Source: a virus. Taken from it: a stretch of DNA of 64,000 nt. Location of the stretch: positions 1-64,000 of IMG/VR virus record IMGVR_UViG_3300037502_002379, one strand, 5' to 3'. The translations under genes and the position numbers were made by a program. The notes below the pieces were generated by a model. The model did no database searches. It had not been told where the DNA came from and saw only the letters and a program-made list of their open reading frames with translations. Shown piece after piece: positions 42,353-52,376 of the stretch (the first letter of the stretch is position 1; every line of letters begins with the position of its first letter).

Positions 42353-43543
42353 TTAGCTGCGTTCTACTACTACACTAATTAATGCCCTGCCACCTGCTGT
42401 TGTCTTTGCTGTGGTGAAACTTAATACATCACCTGCCACAAATGTGTTATTCGCTGTTGGTGTTGTGGTCTGCGCTGTGTTTAATGCAGCACTTGCGCTA
42501 AATGTTACAACACCGCTTGTCATTGTTGTGCCGCCTTGATTTTTCGGTGTTATCGTTGCGCTATCCGTAGCTGCAATTGCTTTTACAACCGTAGCGTAAA
42601 TAGTAACAACCGACCCTGCATATGGCATCAATATCTTGTTATCGCATTGCTCACCTGCCTCAAAGCTAACCGTAAAGTTTAGCACTTCGGTTCTTGCTTC
42701 TTGTGTCAATGTGCTTGGGGTCAATGTATCTGCTGTTACGTCTGCCGCAACAAGCAAGCCTACACTTGGTGTACCTGCCGCGTATTTCTGCAACCCCGTT
42801 GCTGCGCTGTTATCCAATCCCGTACCACCCCTGCTTACATTCAACGCTGCCTCGCTTGACATTACTCCGCTACCATCGTTTATCAACACATGGTTTGCTG
42901 TGCCGCTTGCAAGTTTGGTGCGAGCAATGGCTGCTGCTGCTGCAACTTTAGCATTTGTAATTACATTGTTTGCAATTGTGAATGTTAATTGGTCTGATAC
43001 TGCACTCCATGTTATTTCTGATGTTCCGCTTGCTTGTGCGCCAACAATATTTGTTCCGTTGTTTATCGGTATCTCTTGGCTTCCAATCGGTATGTATTGC
43101 AATACTCCACTACCGTCTGTTGCTACAATTTCATTTGTACCTGCACCGCTTAATTTATCCAACGCAACGCTATTGTCCAATAATTCAGTACCGTCAATAG
43201 AATCTGATTGCAATGCTGCCGTTTGAACAAACGAATACCATGCCCCTGCGCCTGCACTCCATCGGAAATACACACGCACTTTCTTTAATGATAAATATGC
43301 AGGTATTGACTGCCCTAGTATTGTAAAAGTAAACGCCCCGTTGGTTATCGTGCCGGGCAAGTCAAAGCAAATTGTCTGCCCTTCAAACGGTGTTCCACTA
43401 AGCGAAAATGTTAGGTTAGCCGCAAGCGATACGCTGCCACTTGTTTCTACAACATAGCGGCTAAATAAGTCTGTTGCGTTTATAGTTACAGTACCCGTTG
43501 CGGCTGCTACCGTAATATATCTTGTTGTAGGTGCTACTGACAT
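42353..43543 (-). CDS. Fibre protein (396 aa)
   Basis: 396 residues. An N-terminal small beta domain is followed by stem repeats (NEIVATDGSGVLQYIPIGS; NHVLINDGSGVMSSEAALNV) and RGGTGLDNSAATGLQKYAAG, phrasing found in many phage fibres. The C-terminal Thr/Ala-rich region ends ALISVVVERS. Probably a trimeric head or tail fibre. Confidence 0.7.
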   Translation of the reverse strand: MSVAPTTRYITVAAATGTVTINATDLFSRYVVETSGSVSLAANLTFSLSGTPFEGQTICFDLPGTITNGAFTFTILGQSIPAYLSLKKVRVYFRWSAGAGAWYSFVQTAALQSDSIDGTELLDNSVALDKLSGAGTNEIVATDGSGVLQYIPIGSQEIPINNGTNIVGAQASGTSEITWSAVSDQLTFTIANNVITNAKVAAAAAIARTKLASGTANHVLINDGSGVMSSEAALNVSRGGTGLDNSAATGLQKYAAGTPSVGLLVAADVTADTLTPSTLTQEARTEVLNFTVSFEAGEQCDNKILMPYAGSVVTIYATVVKAIAATDSATITPKNQGGTTMTSGVVTFSASAALNTAQTTTPTANNTFVAGDVLSFTTAKTTAGGRALISVVVERS

Positions 43544-43549
43544 CGTTTT

Positions 43550-44113
43550 TTATAAGTTGATTACGTAATATGTTACAATAACTTTAATATCGCTATCCCC
43601 TGCTGTTGGATTCGATGTGGCAGTTGTTAAAACCATATTGGCATTTGATACAAAATTAGAGCCAGATATACTGTATCCAGATGCTATATATCTATTGGAA
43701 AAAAAATTAGATGTGGCTGACAACACCCCATTTTCCGTACCAACTTGCTGTAAAGAGATAAACGCCCTCAATATTGTATCTGTTGCATATGGAGTTGTGG
43801 CATAAGTCATAACAAAATTTAATGCTACGGGAACAATTACGGTGTTTGCACCTTGTGCTGGAACTAAAACTACGGGAGATGTATTAATGTTTTTAATCTG
43901 CGCGGATGTTATAGTTACTGTTGATTGCTGCAATAAACCACTTCCCGCACCACTTGCCTGCCACGTAGCCACTCCGTTTGCATCAGAGGTAAGCACATAC
44001 CCATTTGTTGCCCCATCCTCAATGGATAGCTGACACCCCGATTTTACTGTTAATGATTCAGTTGTTTCAACTTGGCCTTCAAACCTATAATCTTGCTCTT
44101 GTATAATTGGCAT
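43550..44113 (-). CDS. Fibre protein (187 aa)
   Basis: 187 residues with the fibre-stem motif NGYVLTSDANGVATWQASG and a beta-rich C-terminus of 120 residues. Six bases after it lies the next fibre gene. Probably co-assembles with the products of the neighbouring genes. Confidence 0.65.
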   Translation of the reverse strand: MPIIQEQDYRFEGQVETTESLTVKSGCQLSIEDGATNGYVLTSDANGVATWQASGAGSGLLQQSTVTITSAQIKNINTSPVVLVPAQGANTVIVPVALNFVMTYATTPYATDTILRAFISLQQVGTENGVLSATSNFFSNRYIASGYSISGSNFVSNANMVLTTATSNPTAGDSDIKVIVTYYVINL

Positions 44114-44124
44114 TTCTGTATTTT

Positions 44125-46005
44125 TTAGATGTAATCAAAGTTTACTGTTGAACCCGCTGCGGTTGTAAATGCAAATGTTATGGTGTCAATTCCGTTATTG
44201 TACGACCAATCAGATGTTTGCAGCAATATACCGTCAAGATAAACTCTCAATAATGTTTTGCCAGTAGAGCCAATTATGCCTGTGTAAACATTTGTTGGCG
44301 TTGTTGTAAATGGAGTTCCGTATAGCACGTTATTGCTTTGAGGTATTGTCAAGTTACCTATTTTTTTACTTGTTACTATAAAGTATGGTACACTAACCGC
44401 GCCTATGTTAGAGGCCGTACAGTTCAATACAATCGGTATTGTTGACGCGAAGTTCAGCCCCGTTACGGTCATGTTTTCAACATTTGAAAATACAACATCG
44501 CCTATTGTGAATGTGCTTACAGAAGAAAAGGTTGCGTAAATACCACTTGTGAATTTGTGCTGCACCAATACGCTGTTTGAATTGTACTTGCTGTACGTTA
44601 GTTTGCCGCTTACAAATTGAGTGGAGCGAACATCTAATTCAAGTCTGTTATTAGGGAATGGTGGATTTTTTTCAAATGGAGGCAATGTTACTACACCGCC
44701 AAAAGATATTGTCGCTATTGCTGTTCCTGCGGAAATACTTATCTGATATTCTACTTCAACAATATCCCCATCGGATTGAAACGTATTGGCAGGCAATGAT
44801 TCCGTGAACAAATCTTCTGATGCCGTTGTAGCGTTTTGGATAACGGTTGTTTGTGCTACGGCAGGCTCATTGAATAATACCGTTGTACCGTTTTGCCCAA
44901 CAATAGCGTTTATATCCAATAGGTTTGTCCATGTAACACCGTTGTCGTAACTTACTTGTATATATCCACCGCTAACCTGCAAAAGTGGGCTGATACCGTC
45001 TGTACCGTCCGCACCGTCCGCACCGTTTATAATTGTGGTCGCAAGTATCGGTGTAGGTGTTTCGCCATCACATCCGCAATCGCAGGCATCGTCAATACCT
45101 ATGACCTCGTATATCTTGTCAATGTATTGCTGTATTTGGCTTGATGATTTACCGCATAACTGCGCTTGATAGGCTGCTGCGTATTCATCCCAAACAAAAT
45201 TGTAATCGTTCCATTCTTGTTGTGTTACCGCCCTTGCAGCCAATTTCTTTAGGAATTGTCCGCGATATTTCAGCAACACGCAAAGCAATTTGCAGAAGTT
45301 GGTATCGCATACCACGACTTGTTCGCCTTCGCCCGTAACCTCTACAATGATTGTGGTGTTGTTACCAACGGCATAAGTAAGCGTGCTTTCAATTAGCCAA
45401 CTCCATGTTCCCGTATATGGTATACCACTATTATACACAAGTACGGTTTGGTTGCCCGTTTGTGTTGGCTGATTGCTTAACGGAGGCGGTATCAAACTAT
45501 GTACTCTTGTCAAACTCGAATACGCCCCGTATGCTGTGGTGTCCGTGTTTTTAATGATTGCCGTGTTGCAATTAAACTCAAACGTAGAAGTACATTCGCT
45601 TGGGAACGGCTGACACAAATTGCCGCTATCTAACTTTGTTACGATGTTTGTAGGCAAGTTAGTTGTGCCAAAATCCTCAATGACTTGTACCTTGTAATTC
45701 ACGGTGTACGTGCCGAACAGATAACCACCGCCCGTTGCTGTTGGTATAGTAATTACCTTTGTAAAATCACTTGCGTTTATATCAACATCGGGTGAACTGA
45801 AATCGTCCAACACATATCCGCTATTGATGTAAACCACCGTTCCGTTTGGGTCAATCACTTGAAACAAGCCGTATATTCTGTAAGGACTTGCAAGCGTCAA
45901 AGCACCTGCGTAGTTAGATATATCGGTTAAAGTCAGATTGCCCGTAGTCAAATCAAACTGCTTGCTAACTACTATAACTGATTGGATTTGCGCTGCTGTT
46001 GCCAT
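44125..46005 (-). CDS. Large fibre/appendage protein with collagen-like segment (626 aa)
   Basis: 626 residues. The N-terminal half has PKD/Ig-like beta domains (FDLTTGNLTLTDISNYAGA) and a Cys-rich stretch (DDACDCGCDGETPTP). A short collagen-like GADGADGTDG run follows (about residue 335), probably a trimerisation point, then more beta domains. The -7 TATTTTTG (46023-46030) is 17 bases upstream. Probably a head or tail fibre. Confidence 0.65.
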   Translation of the reverse strand: MATAAQIQSVIVVSKQFDLTTGNLTLTDISNYAGALTLASPYRIYGLFQVIDPNGTVVYINSGYVLDDFSSPDVDINASDFTKVITIPTATGGGYLFGTYTVNYKVQVIEDFGTTNLPTNIVTKLDSGNLCQPFPSECTSTFEFNCNTAIIKNTDTTAYGAYSSLTRVHSLIPPPLSNQPTQTGNQTVLVYNSGIPYTGTWSWLIESTLTYAVGNNTTIIVEVTGEGEQVVVCDTNFCKLLCVLLKYRGQFLKKLAARAVTQQEWNDYNFVWDEYAAAYQAQLCGKSSSQIQQYIDKIYEVIGIDDACDCGCDGETPTPILATTIINGADGADGTDGISPLLQVSGGYIQVSYDNGVTWTNLLDINAIVGQNGTTVLFNEPAVAQTTVIQNATTASEDLFTESLPANTFQSDGDIVEVEYQISISAGTAIATISFGGVVTLPPFEKNPPFPNNRLELDVRSTQFVSGKLTYSKYNSNSVLVQHKFTSGIYATFSSVSTFTIGDVVFSNVENMTVTGLNFASTIPIVLNCTASNIGAVSVPYFIVTSKKIGNLTIPQSNNVLYGTPFTTTPTNVYTGIIGSTGKTLLRVYLDGILLQTSDWSYNNGIDTITFAFTTAAGSTVNFDYI

Positions 46006-46022
46006 TGAAAATACTTATGGCG

Positions 46023-46030
46023 CAAAAATA
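46023..46030 (-). promoter_or_regulatory. -7 element TATTTTTG of the fibre operon
   Basis: - strand TATTTTTG with TTTTG about 15 bases upstream. It lies just after a terminator for the preceding gene, so the fibre genes form their own unit. Confidence 0.55.
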
Positions 46031-46057
46031 ACATTTTTTCACATTCAAAAAGAAACA

Positions 46058-46092
46058 AATAAAAAAGCCCTCACATTTCTGCAAGGGCTTTC
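46058..46092 (-). terminator. Terminator after the 46111 gene
   Basis: - strand AAAGCCCT, a 12-base loop and AGGGCTTTTTTATTT. Positioned to end the transcript of 46111-47202. Confidence 0.75.
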
Positions 46093-46110
46093 TTTTATCG
46101 GTTAGGTTTG

Positions 46111-47202
46111 TTACGCCTTAGCTTCTTTGTTGCTTTTTAAAGCAAGCAATTGTTCTACCGTTATACCTAATTCGATTGCGGCTTTTTCTAACACGCTATC
46201 TTCTTTTTGCTCAACAATCCCTGCTGTGGCTTTTTGAATTAAGTCTTGGATAGATGATATGGTTGCCGTATCTGCCTTCTCAACAAGTTTCGCGGCTACA
46301 ACTTCGTGTTTGTTGCCATCTACTCCTTTAGGTAATTGCATGATAGGCTGTGCTTTGCCTTTGTTATAGTAAGGTGTTTCCTTACCCCACTTCACCCTTT
46401 GTTCGCTAAATGTCAAAATACCCAAATCAAAAGCGGTTTTAATCTGCGCTGACAATCGGTATGATTGCGAAGTCAAGTCTTTCAAGAACTTGTCAGGGTT
46501 TTCTTTTGCCTTGTTAGACAACCATACTCTGATTTTCTTGATTGGCGACTTAGCTGCGTTCTGCATACCATAAGATGTTGCCATATCCAATGCGTGTTCG
46601 TCTGACAACTTAGTCTTGTCATAGCACAACGCTTGTGCCTGTACCGCCCTTGCTGATTCGTAGTAGTCTGTTTCAGCTTCCAACTTAGGCTTCAATTCGT
46701 AAATCAAAAATCCTCCGTTCTGTGGTTTGTACAATGGCTCACCATCGTTATTCATCATCCACTTGTGGTTGGTCTGATTGCGCTCACTCATACGTAAGAA
46801 CAATAACACATCTTCTTGACCGGGATATACGGTGTAATTTCCGTCCTCAAACTGCAATCTGTCGCTGCCATTATACAGATAGATAGTGGTGTCGTCTTTT
46901 ACCGTTTCGGTTGTGTACAATACAACATTTTCAGAAATAGGCACGTTACCTTCATCAATAAAAGTGTTGTTGGCGTGTATCTGAAATCCGAATGTTTTTG
47001 CGTATCGTGGTTTGTAAAACACCGAATTATCTCTCGGTGATACCATTGGTACTAATTGTTTGTACCCTGCGCTTTGCCAAAATACTATTGGCTCTTTGAT
47101 TTGTACTTCTGAATTGTCTGCGCTTTTAGGCAATCCTAATGTTACCTTTAATCTGTCGTACACCTCTTGGGTGCTTAATAACTTACCGTTAATTTTTAGC
47201 AT
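46111..47202 (-). CDS. Virion protein downstream of the capsid gene (363 aa)
   Basis: 363 residues, mixed alpha/beta. The N-terminal part is conserved-looking (MLKINGKLLSTQEVYDRLKV; PIVFWQSAGYKQLVPM), with a middle VLLFLRMSERNQTNHKWMM. Located between capsid and fibre genes, it is probably a capsid-associated protein. No specific family recognised. Confidence 0.55.
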   Translation of the reverse strand: MLKINGKLLSTQEVYDRLKVTLGLPKSADNSEVQIKEPIVFWQSAGYKQLVPMVSPRDNSVFYKPRYAKTFGFQIHANNTFIDEGNVPISENVVLYTTETVKDDTTIYLYNGSDRLQFEDGNYTVYPGQEDVLLFLRMSERNQTNHKWMMNNDGEPLYKPQNGGFLIYELKPKLEAETDYYESARAVQAQALCYDKTKLSDEHALDMATSYGMQNAAKSPIKKIRVWLSNKAKENPDKFLKDLTSQSYRLSAQIKTAFDLGILTFSEQRVKWGKETPYYNKGKAQPIMQLPKGVDGNKHEVVAAKLVEKADTATISSIQDLIQKATAGIVEQKEDSVLEKAAIELGITVEQLLALKSNKEAKA

Positions 47203-47223
47203 GGTTAATTGTTTTGTTAATGA

Positions 47224-47262
47224 TTAAAAAAGCAAAGGGGTGTATTTCAACCCCTCTGCTAA
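47224..47262 (-). terminator. Terminator after the capsid gene
   Basis: - strand GCAGAGGGG, loop, CCCCTTTGC, then TTTTTT. Nine base pairs with one G-T. It follows the capsid stop at 47273 and probably limits how much mRNA continues into the next genes. Confidence 0.75.
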
Positions 47263-47272
47263 AAGTTAAATA

Positions 47273-48652
47273 TTATCCGTTCAGAACGAAAAACTTATTG
47301 AGCGCCTTGAAACGAATACCTGTTCTTGTCAGATAGTTTACGTTCAAGTTGTCAATTTGGTCGGTAGGTACGGGAGCGTTTGCACCTGTCTTCCAAATCT
47401 TCATTTCTGTTCCTGCTCCACCTTGTCCGATAACATCCAAGTATGTCAATTCCACATACCCTTTGATACCGCTTTGTCCTGTTCCTGCAAGTGGGTCAAG
47501 TGGCATGATAACACCCAAGTTAGGAGTAGTAAAGCCTGCTGCACCGTAGGTTTCAGGGTCGTTCAATTCCTGTATCTTAGCCAAGTGGAAGAAGTAGTTA
47601 CCTTTAGAAAATCCGCGCACGTTGTAGTTTGCGAAGATGCTATCAGTACGAACCGCTTGCTCGTTTACAACAGGGTTAGATACGCCTGTAAGTGTCTTAG
47701 AGAACACAATAGGGTTTTGAGTAAATGTGTTTACCACACCGTTCTCAATATCTTGGTACAAGCTACCACCTGCTACGATTAGGTTGTTCAAGCATCCTAC
47801 TTCTGCATCGAACACACGAACGATGTAGTCCATATCGGGAATACCGAAAGAACCCGGAGTTGTAGTTGTGCTGTTACCGTTTGCCAATACCGCAGGAACC
47901 ATACCGAATACGTTTTGCTCGCCAGGCTCTGTCAATGCGTTTGCGTTGGTTACAACTTGGTCGAACATCAAACCACCACCAATCATACGCTGAATACGCA
48001 TTTCTTCTTCAATCTGTGGCATGATAGCGAATACTCCACCCGGAATAGGCTGTCCACCGTATTGAGTTGTCCACGCATCTACGCTCAAAGCTGTACCTGT
48101 TGCGGTTGCAGTGCCTTTGATGATTTTGTTGTAGTATTGGTACAACTCAGGTTGAGTAAAGGTGCTTTGTGGCTGACCTGTACCTTCACCGCTTCTACGA
48201 GAGAAGTTGATAATTGGTGTACCTGCTGCAATGTTGTTGAACGGTACGTTATCTGCTTCGATTGTAAGAACGGGTGCAGAAGGAATAGACACGTCAATTG
48301 CTGTAATCTTACCGCGAACCTTGTCGGTTGTCATCACCTGCATACCAACTTGTGGGTAGAAAGTGTTGTCCGAATTAACATCGGCTACGGAAAGGGTTAC
48401 TGAAATGCTCAAACCGCCTGTTACGTTAGTACGAGGGCTGAATGATTTGATAATACGAGGCTGCTCATTGGTGAAGTTGGTGATTTGTGTTACACGCTGC
48501 TTCATACCCAAAAGTTGCAATAATGAATACAAGGTCAAACCGTTGTATTTATACTTCTGAACGTACAGATTTTGCACGTCAGGTTTCAACAAGTAGTTGA
48601 AGGTTGATAAGAGTACCTCACTCGCGGGTGCGGTAAATGATGTAGTTGCCAT
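47273..48652 (-). CDS. Major capsid protein
   Basis: 459 residues. It lies between scaffold and accessory virion genes in the expected order portal, scaffold, capsid. The N-terminal part SEVLLSTFNYLLKPDVQNLY and the body (DVNSDNTFYPQVGMQVMTTD; NLIVAGGSLYQDIENGV) are the sort of HK97-like phage capsid seen in crAss-like phages. Strong terminators downstream suit a highly expressed gene. The assignment rests mainly on position and size. Confidence 0.75.
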   Translation of the reverse strand: MATTSFTAPASEVLLSTFNYLLKPDVQNLYVQKYKYNGLTLYSLLQLLGMKQRVTQITNFTNEQPRIIKSFSPRTNVTGGLSISVTLSVADVNSDNTFYPQVGMQVMTTDKVRGKITAIDVSIPSAPVLTIEADNVPFNNIAAGTPIINFSRRSGEGTGQPQSTFTQPELYQYYNKIIKGTATATGTALSVDAWTTQYGGQPIPGGVFAIMPQIEEEMRIQRMIGGGLMFDQVVTNANALTEPGEQNVFGMVPAVLANGNSTTTTPGSFGIPDMDYIVRVFDAEVGCLNNLIVAGGSLYQDIENGVVNTFTQNPIVFSKTLTGVSNPVVNEQAVRTDSIFANYNVRGFSKGNYFFHLAKIQELNDPETYGAAGFTTPNLGVIMPLDPLAGTGQSGIKGYVELTYLDVIGQGGAGTEMKIWKTGANAPVPTDQIDNLNVNYLTRTGIRFKALNKFFVLNG

Positions 48653-48684
48653 TTGTTGACTGTTTTGTTTGTTTTAAAATTGGT

Positions 48685-49782
48685 TTAAAGAATACCCATC
48701 TGTTGCGCAATCTTCACTTCTATTTCTTGCGCTGTCAATGGTTTTTGCTGTGTTACAGCACCGCCTTTCGGGTCGGCATTGTGATAATCTTGTACTTCCT
48801 TCTTAATCTGATTACTTTGCAGTTGTGTGGCAACATGATTTATAATGTGCTGAAAGTTATTCACCTTATACAAGGCTGCCGCTATCTCATGCACATTTTG
48901 CTCATTTGGCTCAAAACCTCCGTTAATCATCGCTGCTGCGACATCTGCCTTAATTTGCTCTACCGCCTTAGTATCTACCACGAAATCCGCGACATCTACT
49001 TTGTCAGTTTTAAGGCTGATGGTCTTGAAGTTTTTAAGACTATCGTTTGTTAATTGATTGTATTTTGCTACCGTCTTTTCCCTGTCAATGCTTGCTAAAT
49101 CAGCTTGTGCTTTAGCAGGGTTGGTTGATAGCGTCTTGGTTTTTAGGTCAAGAATATTCTTTTTGGCTTCGAGGCTGTCAATTGTTAATTGCGCCTCACC
49201 TGCCAATCTTTCATCGTCCGTTGCAAGTTCGCTTAATCCGTAACGCTTGTTGATAAGCGCCTCGATTTGAGTGTCTGATAGCGAAGGGTATTTCAGTTTA
49301 AGGTCAAATGAAACAAGTTCCTTTGGTTGAAGCTGTGTTTCATCCAAAGCCATAAACTCGGCAATCTTACCCAACACTTTAGGTTGTTCTGCTGCCGATA
49401 CACCTTCGAGCAAACTGTCCAATGTTTCCGCAACCGATGTTTTGTATTTCGGCTGTGATTTTATTTGATTCAGTTCGTTTTGCAGTTGCTCAAACGCTGT
49501 AAATCTTTCTTTGATAGTCTGAACGTCTTTCGTTCCAAACTCTTTTTCAATGAACGCTGTGTAGTCAATTTGCGGTTCGGCTTGTGGCGCTGCCGCAGGT
49601 TGTTCTACTGCCGCAGGTGTTTCTACCGTTGGCGTTGTTGGTTGTTCAACTGTTGGCGCAGGCGGTGCTTGTTGCTGTTCGGGGATTAATCCGTGTTGCT
49701 TTAAAGCCTCTGTCATCATTTGTTGTTCCAATGATGGTGTTGGCGCAGCTTGCGTTTCTGTTGTAGTTAATTGGTCTGACAT
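48685..49782 (-). CDS. Scaffolding-like protein
   Basis: The start ATG 49782 is chosen since the longer frame begins with TTG in the leader. 365 residues. A Gln/Pro/Thr/Ala-rich N-terminus (PPAPTVEQPTTPTVETP) leads to a charged coiled-coil body (AEAQLTIDSLEAKKN; KTLSTNPAKAQADLASIDRE). This composition and the gene's place between portal and capsid are typical of scaffolds. The -7 TATTTTTG is at 49825-49832. Confidence 0.65.
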   Translation of the reverse strand: MSDQLTTTETQAAPTPSLEQQMMTEALKQHGLIPEQQQAPPAPTVEQPTTPTVETPAAVEQPAAAPQAEPQIDYTAFIEKEFGTKDVQTIKERFTAFEQLQNELNQIKSQPKYKTSVAETLDSLLEGVSAAEQPKVLGKIAEFMALDETQLQPKELVSFDLKLKYPSLSDTQIEALINKRYGLSELATDDERLAGEAQLTIDSLEAKKNILDLKTKTLSTNPAKAQADLASIDREKTVAKYNQLTNDSLKNFKTISLKTDKVDVADFVVDTKAVEQIKADVAAAMINGGFEPNEQNVHEIAAALYKVNNFQHIINHVATQLQSNQIKKEVQDYHNADPKGGAVTQQKPLTAQEIEVKIAQQMGIL

Positions 49783-49845
49783 TGTTAATATTTGTTGCAA
49801 AGAAAGTTAATATTCTACAAAGTGCAAAAATATCTTAAAAAAATC

Positions 49846-49873
49846 TTGCAAGCGTTATTGTGTAGTATGTTTG
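49846..49873 (+). promoter_or_regulatory. Promoter of the + strand gene 49878
   Basis: -33 TTG (49846-49848), 17-base spacer, -7 TATGTTTG (49866-49873) on the + strand, four bases before the ATG. It is back-to-back with the scaffold promoter on the other strand. Confidence 0.6.
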
Positions 49874-49877
49874 CGGA

Positions 49878-50048
49878 ATGAAATCTAACCTGCGCCAATG
49901 TATAGCAATAGATAGCGGTGTGCCGTATCTATTCCATACATGGATTAGAAAAACTAATTCAAACGGAGAAATACTTGTAGCCGTTGTAGAAGATACTTTC
50001 GGCTTGCTGCATGAAGTAATTTCGAGTAATCTAAAATTTATAGACTAG
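49878..50048 (+). CDS. Small + strand protein inside the virion module (56 aa)
   Basis: 56 residues from ATG 49878. IAIDSGVPYLFHTWIRKTNS, then VVEDTFGLLHEVISSNLKF. It has its own promoter and its stop codon overlaps the portal gene's stop tail-to-tail, leaving no terminator between. It is the only small + strand gene in an otherwise - strand module, which suggests an inserted accessory (moron) gene. Function unknown. Confidence 0.6.
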   Translation: MKSNLRQCIAIDSGVPYLFHTWIRKTNSNGEILVAVVEDTFGLLHEVISSNLKFID

Positions 50049-52333
50049 CCACCGTAAATAGCTTTAACCTGCGCTTCGGTAGCCTTTTCGTCTTTCTTCA
50101 ATTCAGACTTAACCGCACTTTGCTCAATCTTAGACGCGCCCGTTGCTTGCATCTTGCGTATATCTTCGTTGGTCTTGTGCGTGTATAATGCCATTTCGCG
50201 CTCCATTGACTTATTAGCCATTTCATCGGCAAGCATTAACTCTTGCTGTTTCGCTTGTGCTTGCGCTTCTGCTTGTGCAACACCAATACGCTCCGCATCG
50301 GCTGCCTTTTGTCGTCTGCGCTTATTCACAACCATCGTTACATATTGCTGCGTAAACTTGATACTTTGGCTTGTTTCGATAATGTTCTTCAAGAAAAAGA
50401 AATCATCGGGGTCAAGCGGTGAACTTGGTTCTTTGGTAACATCAATCAGATAATTCAACAAAAACTCTTTCTCTTGCTGCAATGGCTGCCTTACTACCTT
50501 TATGCCCAATTGCGTCAAACTAAAGTCATTCTCAAACTCTATCCACTTGCCTATCTTTTGGTTGTACAGTTTTTGCAGCCCGTACATCGTAGCCCGTTGC
50601 AACTTACCTGCTATATCAATAACGGTCTTTTCATGCAGCCATATCATTCCGTCAATAATATCGCTAAACCCGTTTAATGCGCTTTCTGTGCTTAGTTTTG
50701 CTACCGTTGCGGCTGTGCTTGCCATAGGTGTTGTGGCATCCATAAACTCATTAACACCAATAACAGCATTTACTAATTGAATGTTGTTCTGTATATCTTT
50801 CATATACTGTTCAGCCTCAATACCCCATCCGCTTTCTCTCGATTCGATTGGCTTGCCACCGCCTTCGGGTATCATGCTATCTTCGCTACGATATAAAAAC
50901 AAGCCAGTCTGTACCGCCAAATTCAATATCTGTTTAACGGTCATTTCCTTGTTATCCACAACCAATTTTTCGATAGCGGACAAATCAACCGTAATGCCAC
51001 TAGGAATAGCCCTTGCTTTTCTGTCTTGTAGCTTGTACCATGAAATGCTAATTGCATCAATAAAAGGAATAGCGCGTTCTGTACGACCTTGCTCCGATAC
51101 CTTGTAGATAGACAATGGCAACATACATTCGCGCTTGTTTAATTGGTCGCGGCTGAATGAATTTACTTTGCCGTAGTTATACACATAGTCAGTACCGATT
51201 ATCCACGAACATTCGTGTACGGTCTGTTTGTACATATCGCCCGATTCTACAATTATCTTGCGTCCGTCCTTTGTTATCTTTTCTTCTCTGCCTTTAGCCT
51301 TTTCGTACCCGCTTTTGTAATACGTTTCCGCACCGTTTTTGGTTACTTTTTTGTATCGTACAACATCGGTGCTAAACCAATACATCCTAACACGATACAC
51401 GTTATATCCTTTCCATGAAGAATAGTTATTGCCGTATAGTGAGTTGTATTGCTGAAACTGCGGATTGCCTAATGTTTGGTCGTAACGCTTGGCTATCTCT
51501 TTGTATTGGTCTGGTGTAAATTGGTCGCCTGCTTCTCTGTACACATCATACACACTCATAGGTTCACATACCCCTGCTATCCATACCTTTTCGCCCGTCT
51601 TGCCCGTATAATTCGGCAATATGACATTAGTCATGTTATATGACTTAACTTCTATTGCTTGGCTGTAATTGTTGATTCGCTTTTCAATACAAGCCATACC
51701 GTTGTCAAAGAAATTCTCCAACATTATACGTCTTACCACATCCCACTCGTTTTCGGATAATACCGCTTCCGTTCCTACTTCGGCTTGTATTTCTTCTTTC
51801 AGCTTTAAATAAAGATTGGCTAATAGTTCGTATTCTGGCAATTCATCGGGAACCCATGATAGGTCTTGTTGCGCTTCCAATGGCATATTGGTAACGCCCA
51901 TCATATCCATAAACTTCTTAGCTTCTGACAGCATTTCTTTTTCTGCCCACATATCCCATTTAAGTTGCTCCTTTTTAGCAACAGCATCGGGGTTTATGGC
52001 AGCGCATTGTACGCTGAAATCAACTTTGCTTAGGTACCCTATGACTATATCACGAACCTTTGGCAGAATAGATACTTGCCGCCAATTTATGTCCATGTAG
52101 TTTTCCTCCGCGTTTTGGCATAGTGCTTTTATATACCTTTCGATAGGCTGTTTGCCTTGCGCGTACAGTTCATTCAATATCCATTGATTGTACTTGCCGT
52201 TGTAATAGGCGTTGTTGTACATAGCGTAGTACCCCGCTTGCACATATTGTCTATGCCACTTTTCATCCTTCTCGTCAGGATTGATAAAATCATCGGGAAA
52301 TAGTACGAGATTGGGTACTCCGAAAATAAACAT
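50045..52333 (-). CDS. Portal protein
   Basis: 762 residues, the size of crAss-like portals. The helical N-terminus (ALCQNAEENYMDINWRQ, then LPKVRDIVIGYLSKVDF) and later segments WISWYKLQDRKARAIPSG and FKDITQ-like helices fit. The C-terminal part is rich in Gln/Ala/Glu (AEAQAQAKQQELMLADEMA), the barrel-like helical end. It would form the dodecameric DNA gate in the capsid vertex. The -7 TACATTTG is at 52349-52356. Confidence 0.75.
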   Translation of the reverse strand: MFIFGVPNLVLFPDDFINPDEKDEKWHRQYVQAGYYAMYNNAYYNGKYNQWILNELYAQGKQPIERYIKALCQNAEENYMDINWRQVSILPKVRDIVIGYLSKVDFSVQCAAINPDAVAKKEQLKWDMWAEKEMLSEAKKFMDMMGVTNMPLEAQQDLSWVPDELPEYELLANLYLKLKEEIQAEVGTEAVLSENEWDVVRRIMLENFFDNGMACIEKRINNYSQAIEVKSYNMTNVILPNYTGKTGEKVWIAGVCEPMSVYDVYREAGDQFTPDQYKEIAKRYDQTLGNPQFQQYNSLYGNNYSSWKGYNVYRVRMYWFSTDVVRYKKVTKNGAETYYKSGYEKAKGREEKITKDGRKIIVESGDMYKQTVHECSWIIGTDYVYNYGKVNSFSRDQLNKRECMLPLSIYKVSEQGRTERAIPFIDAISISWYKLQDRKARAIPSGITVDLSAIEKLVVDNKEMTVKQILNLAVQTGLFLYRSEDSMIPEGGGKPIESRESGWGIEAEQYMKDIQNNIQLVNAVIGVNEFMDATTPMASTAATVAKLSTESALNGFSDIIDGMIWLHEKTVIDIAGKLQRATMYGLQKLYNQKIGKWIEFENDFSLTQLGIKVVRQPLQQEKEFLLNYLIDVTKEPSSPLDPDDFFFLKNIIETSQSIKFTQQYVTMVVNKRRRQKAADAERIGVAQAEAQAQAKQQELMLADEMANKSMEREMALYTHKTNEDIRKMQATGASKIEQSAVKSELKKDEKATEAQVKAIYGG

Positions 52334-52376
52334 TCATGCTATTTTGCGCAAATGTAATACTTTTTGCAAAAGAATG

